A DNA stretch of 21,335 nucleotides from Bacteroidales bacterium Bact_07. GTDB taxonomy: Bacteria; Bacteroidota; Bacteroidia; Bacteroidales; Tenuifilaceae. The stretch lies in NCBI GenBank assembly GCA_001603415.1, contig LUYY01000052.1:1-21335 (forward strand). Direction: 5' to 3'. The position numbers and the translations under genes are program-made. Positions 17,301 to 21,335 of this stretch are shown one piece after another. Below the pieces are notes generated by a model. The model did not search any database and was not told the DNA's origin. It was given only the letters and a program-made list of their open reading frames with translations. Each line of letters begins with the position of its first letter. Position 1 is the stretch's first letter.

Positions 17301-18920
17301 ATCGATCGGGATAGCATCCCTAGGGGTAATTTATTTTATAGCACCAAGTACGACGAGGATTCGCTTTACTTCTTTTCACCCAAGGCAGTTTACAATACCC
17401 AACGAATTCATTTGTCAGCCGACAGTGTCAGGTACATTGTAACTGCCGATGCTACGGTGTTCCCTGCAAAGAAAAAGGTTGAGGTTGATGCCACAAATCG
17501 TATGTATAAACTAACTAATGCACTTGTTCGTGCAAATAATACCACAGCTTACCATACTCTGCACGATGCTGAAATTAAGATTAACGGCCGCAAAAGTTAT
17601 GGTGGTTCGGCTTACTACGATTACATTGATGAACGCGATTCGATTCAAACCATCTTTTTCCCCAAGGTTTACTCCGATAACAACATGAATACCTATGCCG
17701 AAGGCACTCTAACTGAGCCCGATAGTTTTATGTTGAGTCCCAATTTTGCGTATATTGGCAATGTTAGCCTTAGCGCTCCTGAAAAATACCTATTCTTTAA
17801 GGGTGGGGCTAAACCCATTTATAATTGTCCCGGTTCCATTGGTCAATGGGTGAGGTTTGAATCGCAAATCAATCCTAAGCGTGTGCTAATTCCAATAGAT
17901 GAAAGCCCCAAAAACATGAACCTCCAACGATTGATTAGTGGGGCTATCGTTGCTGAGGATTCCTTGAAGCTATATGGAGGATTGCTTCGGAGTCGTAAGT
18001 ACTGGGAGGATTCCTCTTTGGTAAATGCAACCGGCTACATGGAGTTCAATAATAAGAACCGCCGATTCACCATAGCGCCACTGTACAAGTTAGATAATCC
18101 TGATACGTGCGGTAATAGTGTAAGCCTCCAAAAAGATTACTGCTGGGCTTTTGGTGAAGGTAATGTGCGTTTACCTATTAAGTTAGGCCATATCAACTCA
18201 CAAGTTTATGGCAGTGTTATTCATAAACTAGAAAAAAACGAGGCAACTATCGATGCCATAATCAAACTCAATTTTCATTTTAACCAAAAAGCCCTTGAGG
18301 CCATGGCCGCCCAGCTCAGTGGTGCCATTACTCTCGATAAGGTTGATTTGAGCCGTAAACTTTACCGTAAAATGCTTTACGATTGGCTTACACCCAAGGA
18401 GTTGCCCGAGGCGTTAAATCAGATTTCGCTCTTTGGTGCTTTTACCCAAACGCCTAAAAGCCTCGAAAGTACAATCACCTTATCGGATGTTAAGCTGAGG
18501 TGGGATCCTCAAAGTAAATCTTTTGTGTCGGTTGGGAAACTTGGTATTGGCACAATTGGAAATGTTCAAGTAAATAGGTATGTGAATGGATTTATTGAGT
18601 ATTATAAGGGTAGGTTTAACGATCGCTTTATCCTATATATCCATATTGGCGACACGGAATACTATTCTTTTTACTATGCCAATGGAGTGCTGTTTGTTAA
18701 CGCTACTAATCCTGAATTCTACAACCCCATTGCTTCGCAAAAATCGAGCGAGCGTAGAGTGAAACCCACAAAAGGAAACATGGGCTTTAGGTATATGATT
18801 GGTTCCAAACGCGAACTTAATAAAGCTCAACTACGCTACAAGGAACTTGCCTTTGGTATAAAATCGAATATTGAACCAGAATCTGACAATGAGGAAAAGG
18901 AAAAGCCCGAAAACAATTAG
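14334..18920 (+). CDS. Very large envelope-anchored protein of unknown function
   Basis: A 1528-residue protein I do not recognise. It starts with one hydrophobic segment (about 10-30) after a basic start, fitting an uncleaved signal anchor or signal peptide; there is no lipobox cysteine. A mostly helical part (about 55-150) follows, then a long stretch dominated by short beta-strands with repeated DSxxxY, KGxxxxY and AxxxSADxxxxY style patterns through about 1480, and an acidic, lysine-rich tail. Around 465-530 lies a winged-helix-like segment. The beta-rich part looks like solenoid or jelly-roll folds such as LptA/OstA or AsmA-type envelope proteins, but that is impression only. It does not end in an aromatic beta-barrel signature. 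The start is 25 bases after prmA with no clear promoter, so it probably shares the tpiA-prmA transcript. No frameshift or composition change is evident. Real gene is certain; function is open. Confidence 0.9.
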   Translation: MAKKDAYRKISLIVLLFVSFAFSLLYAVFFSQDKKFSGQIPLFPAELTSLISDDAKSKEETFLKGFPAFWLSDTIETEKKEAIISTANLIINILPDDKTYILDYVKLIARFYRNQYAKNQFNTWFQYLTKELTEGAIKTDNLRTVIRLTGSLVDSSYISLNSSHSWKVFPTNTYTFSLKNDAFVVGFQNISLICRNNRKDSIFIGGTSGNFDVINQQWEGRNGKVTWIRSKFDESKIYVALNKYRVDLKKSEYAADSVLLYYPEYFKKPILGRMVDKVTPIYQSGIVDYPEFNPYQKWFEVKNIFKDIDYSGNFRINGSKLVGIGPDGSLAKVSIYRKGKPFMVAEGRIVLIEQSRLSADKAKVVFYIDKDSIYHNGLSFAYLNANRTVLVNPTDRLTTQSPFYSSYHKINLWSNQLTWNIEKDEITFGSSLGASISKAEFESENFFNQDLFDSMMDASEFHPVLTVWNYTRRIKSNTFLASDLAVHVRRAPEDVKIAMMRLAKLGYVLYNFETDEVTITDKLRYNVLARFGRTDFDVIRFQSTTPGTQPNARLDLNNLNLAIEGVNYISVSDSQNVFISPYKNSIIFQKNRNFEFAGRIRAGLFTFYGKAFKFDYSQFKIELNKVDSLVIDYQTDYRDNYGRRILQGVANALHIISGDILIDKPYNKSGREYNPQYPIFNCTSKSYVYYDAPNIFGGVYKRDSFYFEIQPFVYENMDNFEKADMSFKGVLYSGNILAPIEETLRIRPDNSLGFITTTPPEGMAVYKGKGRVYNKIDLSNQGLFVNGSTDYITSTTQSDKMMLFPDSMVTVSTNFAIAKRETGIEFPNVKGEKHTIKWLPKADKMFISKGDKPFVMFDSLATFSGNLLLQPLGLTGGGLLNIPNGQLNSSLFDYSFNSFASNESSLKIFKTATDSVALATARVKATVNFANMLGEFNRVDKSIFASLDALRYSTYHDRFKWDLKGYKVYFETPLVQDDVLAGKFRVSNMIDRDSIPRGNLFYSTKYDEDSLYFFSPKAVYNTQRIHLSADSVRYIVTADATVFPAKKKVEVDATNRMYKLTNALVRANNTTAYHTLHDAEIKINGRKSYGGSAYYDYIDERDSIQTIFFPKVYSDNNMNTYAEGTLTEPDSFMLSPNFAYIGNVSLSAPEKYLFFKGGAKPIYNCPGSIGQWVRFESQINPKRVLIPIDESPKNMNLQRLISGAIVAEDSLKLYGGLLRSRKYWEDSSLVNATGYMEFNNKNRRFTIAPLYKLDNPDTCGNSVSLQKDYCWAFGEGNVRLPIKLGHINSQVYGSVIHKLEKNEATIDAIIKLNFHFNQKALEAMAAQLSGAITLDKVDLSRKLYRKMLYDWLTPKELPEALNQISLFGAFTQTPKSLESTITLSDVKLRWDPQSKSFVSVGKLGIGTIGNVQVNRYVNGFIEYYKGRFNDRFILYIHIGDTEYYSFYYANGVLFVNATNPEFYNPIASQKSSERRVKPTKGNMGFRYMIGSKRELNKAQLRYKELAFGIKSNIEPESDNEEKEKPENN

Positions 18921-18924
18921 GTTG

Positions 18925-19422
18925 TTAAATGCCCCTTTTCTTCTCCCAAACCACCATGTCAAATATATTTGATCCTTCAATTTTCAGGCGTAGTGCGGTT
19001 TTTACGTGATGGAATCCGCTGTTTCCCGCAGCACCTGGGTTTATGAATAAAATATCCCATTGTTTATCGTATTTAACTCGCAGGATATGGCTATGCCCGC
19101 ATACCAGAACCTTAACCTTATTGGTTTTTAGAATCTCTTTAACTTTTGGCTCATATCGTCCTGGCGTGCCGGCTATATGAGTAATTAGCACGCTTACATC
19201 ATCAATTGTAAACATTTGGGCTTCAGGATACACCATACGGGTTTTATAATCGTCAATATTGCCGTGAACGGCTCGTAATGGCTTAAAATCAGCAATTTTA
19301 TCGGCTAATTCAAGTGAACCTATGTCACCCGCATGCCAAATTTCATCGCATGCCTGGAAAAATTCTGTAAGCCCATCATCCCAAAATCCATGTGTATCCG
19401 ATAGGATGCCAATGTTTTTCAT
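18925..19422 (-). CDS. YfcE/MJ0936-type metallophosphoesterase
   Basis: Small calcineurin-like phosphodiesterase of 165 residues, probably cytosolic, with two divalent metals (often Mn2+). The ligand set is complete: D9 and H11 in LSDTHG, D33 in HAGDIG, N55 in HGNID, H82 in THIAGTPG, and H110 and H112 in GHSH. The natural substrate of this family is usually unknown; the E. coli homologue YfcE acts on model phosphodiesters. The frame continues 32 codons upstream to 19518, but MKNIGILSDTHG at 19422 is the normal family start, and a TAnnTTTG box lies inside the extension. It converges on the 1528-residue gene with a 4-base gap, leaving no room for a terminator between them, so transcripts may overlap. 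Confidence 0.94.
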   Translation of the reverse strand: MKNIGILSDTHGFWDDGLTEFFQACDEIWHAGDIGSLELADKIADFKPLRAVHGNIDDYKTRMVYPEAQMFTIDDVSVLITHIAGTPGRYEPKVKEILKTNKVKVLVCGHSHILRVKYDKQWDILFINPGAAGNSGFHHVKTALRLKIEGSNIFDMVVWEKKRGI

Positions 19423-19446
19423 GGTTTTATTCTTAAAATTACCATT

Positions 19447-19454
19447 CAAAGTTA
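19447..19454 (-). promoter_or_regulatory. candidate -7 box for the metallophosphoesterase gene
   Basis: On the minus strand this reads TAACTTTG, an exact TAnnTTTG match, 24 bases upstream of the ATG at 19422. No clear -33 element is seen at 17-23 bases. It helps decide the start, because transcription from here could not include the longer reading from 19518. Confidence 0.35.
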
Positions 19455-19631
19455 CACACTTCGGCCTAAATTGTAAATTTGCATCAAAGTTGTTATGATC
19501 ATCTGAGAATTTGGACAAATTGCTTTTATTAACAACATGTTCAGATATAGTGGGAAACGAAAACGCTTTTCACAATAGAGACATTTAGCTATGTTCATCA
19601 TGACCTTAACCCAAATAAGCGACATTGTAAC

Positions 19632-19651
19632 TTGAATTTTGAATTTTGAAT
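19632..19651 (+). repeat. short tandem repeat, 7-base unit, upstream of rsmE
   Basis: TTGAATT occurs twice in direct succession and is followed by TTGAAT, about 2.9 units, ending 10 bases before the rsmE ATG. It lies in the 239-base gap between the metallophosphoesterase and rsmE starts; apart from this and the box at 19447 I see nothing definite in that gap. Confidence 0.7.
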
Positions 19652-19661
19652 CTCAAACCCC

Positions 19662-20369
19662 ATGCAAATATTCTATGCCCCACAAATAGAAGGTTATGCG
19701 TATCAACTCCCCGAAGACGAGTCGAAGCATTGCATTCGGGTGCTGAGGATGCAGATTGGCGATGAACTTTACCTTACCGATGGGCTTGGGAACCTTCATA
19801 CTGCTCGCATTACCGATGGGAATCCTAAGCGATGCTTAGTTCAGATTGTTTCAACTCAAAAGGAGTTCGGCAAGCGTCCCTTTAACCTTCACATTGCTAT
19901 TGCCCCAACCAAAAATATCGATAGGTTCGAGTGGTTTCTGGAAAAGGCCACCGAGATTGGCGTTGATACTATTACACCTTTGCTATGCGAGCGTTCGGAA
20001 CGAAAAGAGGTTAAGGTTGATAGGCTTCAAAAAATCGTTATTTCGGCCATGAAGCAGTCTGTAAAAGCCTATTTACCAATAATCAATGAGATTCAACTGT
20101 TTAAAAACTTCATAAAATCGAATCATCAATCCGATATAAAGGCCATAGCCCATTGCAACAGTTGGGATTTAGAGCCGTTTCAAAAGGTAATCCACGCGGG
20201 TAGGGATGTTCTAGTCCTCATTGGCCCCGAAGGCGATTTCACACCAGCCGAAGTAAACCTTGCGCTTAATAGTGGATTCACGGGTGTAAGCCTAAGCACA
20301 TCAAGGCTACGAACGGAAACGGCAGGCGTTGTAGCCTGCCATACCGCAAACCTTGTCAATGGTGTATAA
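19662..20369 (+). CDS. rsmE: 16S rRNA (uracil-1498-N3) methyltransferase
   Basis: SPOUT-class methyltransferase that adds the m3U1498 mark to 16S rRNA in the 30S subunit, using SAM. The 235-residue length is normal. The N-terminal PUA-like domain opens with the family pattern MQIFYAP and has ESKHCIRVLRMQIGDEL at about 20-36. The knotted C-terminal domain has FEWFLEKATEIGVDTITPL near 89-107, the SAM loop IGPEGDFTPAE at 187-197 and the knot signature LSTSRLRTETA at 211-221. The start follows the family N-terminus directly. The gene is isolated on this strand and ends 2 bases from the convergent Zn-ribbon gene. A 7-base-pair hairpin at 20321-20340 is within the coding sequence. Confidence 0.97.
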   Translation: MQIFYAPQIEGYAYQLPEDESKHCIRVLRMQIGDELYLTDGLGNLHTARITDGNPKRCLVQIVSTQKEFGKRPFNLHIAIAPTKNIDRFEWFLEKATEIGVDTITPLLCERSERKEVKVDRLQKIVISAMKQSVKAYLPIINEIQLFKNFIKSNHQSDIKAIAHCNSWDLEPFQKVIHAGRDVLVLIGPEGDFTPAEVNLALNSGFTGVSLSTSRLRTETAGVVACHTANLVNGV

Positions 20370-20371
20370 CC

Positions 20372-20593
20372 TTATCCCACAAATAAATCGAGCACATTAA
20401 GTGCTTTACTCATCGGAACCTGAAAAAATTCCGTGTATTTGCAGCTTACACAAGTAAAGGTTGTAAATTTTCGATTCTGAACGTTAAAAAGTTTTGCTGC
20501 CACACTTCCGGCCATAAAAACTTCGCCCATTTCAAAATCTTTACTTCCACATTTTGAACATGGTTGCTTGGCTCTAACCCTTTTGGTTTTCAT
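20372..20593 (-). CDS. Small Zn-ribbon protein
   Basis: A 73-residue protein with two CxxC knuckles, CSKC at about 12-15 and CVSC at 48-51, spaced to bind one zinc as a zinc ribbon. It resembles the small Zn-ribbon proteins predicted to bind nucleic acid (COG3478-like, from memory). Its N-terminus is strongly basic (MKTKRVRAK). The start lies inside the end of the upstream Arc-like gene, a 20-base overlap in another frame, so the two are probably translationally coupled. Function is not known; binding zinc is well supported by the motif, nucleic-acid binding is inference. Confidence 0.85.
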   Translation of the reverse strand: MKTKRVRAKQPCSKCGSKDFEMGEVFMAGSVAAKLFNVQNRKFTTFTCVSCKYTEFFQVPMSKALNVLDLFVG

Positions 20594-20774
20594 CGCCTTG
20601 GTTCCTTTTTTCTTTTGATGTTGATTTTTTTAGTCTTCCGGCTTTCCGGAGCGCTTGGTCAATAATCCATTCTATTTGCCCATTGGTGCTACGAAATTCG
20701 TCTGCTGCCCATTTTTCCAGGGCAGCAAACTTATCGGGATCGATTCGCAGCACAAATGTTTTCTTTTGTCCCAT
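20574..20774 (-). CDS. Arc-like ribbon-helix-helix protein
   Basis: A 66-residue protein with the ribbon-helix-helix layout of Arc/MetJ-type DNA-binding dimers: strand KTFVLRID at about 5-12, helix PDKFAALEKWAADEF at 13-27, a turn, then helix NGQIEWIIDQALRKAG at 31-46, followed by a charged disordered tail. The strand would insert into the DNA major groove. It starts 6 bases after the SPFH gene stop and overlaps the Zn-ribbon gene by 20 bases, so the three form one transcript. It is not next to a toxin gene, so an antitoxin role is unlikely. It may regulate its own operon, or act as a protein partner; neither is shown by the sequence. Confidence 0.85.
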   Translation of the reverse strand: MGQKKTFVLRIDPDKFAALEKWAADEFRSTNGQIEWIIDQALRKAGRLKKSTSKEKRNQGDENQKG

Positions 20775-20780
20775 TGCACA

Positions 20781-21335
20781 CTACTGGTGAAGGGTACCCG
20801 TATTAACAACCGGCCTTGCCGATTCATCGGAGCATAGAACCACCATTAGGTTGCTTACCATGGCGGCCTTTTTCTCTTCGTCAAGGTCAACTATCTGTTT
20901 CTGCGAAAGCTGATCGAGTGCCATTTGAACCATACCCACAGCCCCTTCAACTATTTTGCTTCGGGCAGCAACTACTGCTGTTGCTTGCTGACGGCGCAGC
21001 ATGGCCCCTGCAATCTCCGATGCGTAGGCTATATAGTTGATTCTGGCTTCAATCACCTGAATGCCCGCAATATTCAACCTTTCAATCAACTCGTTCTCTA
21101 ATTTGTGGTTTACCACCTCGCCTCCGGCGCGTAGGGTGATTTCTTCCTCCTCGTGCTCAAAGTTATCGTAAGGAAACATTCCGGCTAATTTGCGGAGTGC
21201 GGCATCGCTTTGCACCACAACAAAATGCTCATACTCATCAACCTCAAACGATGCCTTGTAGGTATCCTTAACCCGCCATACAAGAACAAGCCCAACCATT
21301 ATTGGGTTCCCAACCTTGTCGTTAACCTTAATGGG
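20781..21335 (-). CDS. SPFH/band-7 domain protein (5' end beyond window)
   Basis: The C-terminal ~184 residues of an SPFH (stomatin/prohibitin/flotillin/HflK) family protein. The frame stays open to the window edge, reading PIKVNDKVGNPI before the internal ATG at 21299, so the true start and the expected N-terminal membrane segment lie outside. Visible are the SPFH core strand VGLVLVWRVKDTYKASFEVDE, the helix DAALRKLAGMFPY, and the end of the domain GIQVIEARINYIAYA, followed by an alanine-rich coiled-coil segment (about RRQQATAVVAARSKIVEGAVGM). Such proteins assemble into membrane-bound rings or scaffolds. It heads a likely operon with the Arc-like and Zn-ribbon genes. The internal ATG at 21299 should not be taken as the start. 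Confidence 0.92.
   Translation of the reverse strand, partial: PIKVNDKVGNPIMVGLVLVWRVKDTYKASFEVDEYEHFVVVQSDAALRKLAGMFPYDNFEHEEEEITLRAGGEVVNHKLENELIERLNIAGIQVIEARINYIAYASEIAGAMLRRQQATAVVAARSKIVEGAVGMVQMALDQLSQKQIVDLDEEKKAAMVSNLMVVLCSDESARPVVNTGTLHQ

Noticed and set aside
19423..19518. 32-codon N-terminal extension of the metallophosphoesterase
   Set aside because: The family starts at MKNIGILSDTHG, and a TAnnTTTG promoter box lies inside the extension.
20321..20340. 7-base-pair GC-rich hairpin near the end of rsmE
   Set aside because: It falls in the conserved ETAGVVACH coding region and has no T-run after it, so it is not a convincing terminator.
20574..20774. Arc-like protein as an antitoxin of a toxin-antitoxin pair
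   Set aside because: Its neighbours are an SPFH protein and a Zn-ribbon protein, neither of which resembles a RelE, MazF, PIN or other toxin.
1..21335. Mobile element, phage, CRISPR array or defence island
   Set aside because: No transposase, integrase, repeat-spacer pattern, tRNA attachment site or defence gene set was seen; the SNF2 helicase alone, without DISARM or similar partners, is not evidence of one.

Overview
The window reads as ordinary chromosome from a member of the Bacteroidota, most likely Bacteroidales-like. The evidence is the gene families (Bacteroidota-type long PurC, ATP-dependent PEP carboxykinase, LysM plus periplasmic-binding-like fusion, very long secreted unknown proteins), weak Shine-Dalgarno signals, and several upstream sequences that fit the TAnnTTTG -7 box used by the Bacteroidota primary sigma factor. 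The genus cannot be named from this sequence alone. Seventeen protein genes fill almost the whole window. I saw no rRNA, tRNA, CRISPR array, insertion sequence or phage gene, and no stretch over 300 bases lacks a gene.

Layout, left to right. A SNF2-family helicase lies on the minus strand (22-2907). Divergent from it is a plus-strand pair, a LysM/periplasmic-binding-like envelope protein followed closely by a zinc-type cation diffusion facilitator (3101-5874), then pckA (6115-7725). A strong bidirectional hairpin terminator (7765-7796) separates pckA from the convergent minus-strand phoH-purC pair (9771-7810). The largest plus-strand run goes from 9938 to 18920: a divergent SAM hydroxide adenosyltransferase-like protein, mazG (their stop and start overlap), an oligopeptide-type ABC permease, tpiA with its own likely promoter, prmA one base after tpiA, and a 1528-residue envelope protein of unknown function. 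A minus-strand metallophosphoesterase converges on it with a 4-base gap. rsmE (plus) then converges on a minus-strand trio, SPFH/band-7 protein (cut by the window end), Arc-like ribbon-helix-helix protein and small Zn-ribbon protein.

Most genes are housekeeping: gluconeogenesis and glycolysis (pckA, tpiA), purine synthesis (purC), nucleotide sanitation (mazG), and rRNA or ribosomal protein methylation (rsmE, prmA). The parts worth a second look are the 1528-residue protein with an embedded winged-helix-like segment, the SAM hydrolase relative that appears to lack two of three catalytic-triad residues, the LysM/periplasmic-binding fusion beside a zinc exporter, and the SPFH/RHH/Zn-ribbon trio. 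I found no clear, complete new defence or mobile system.
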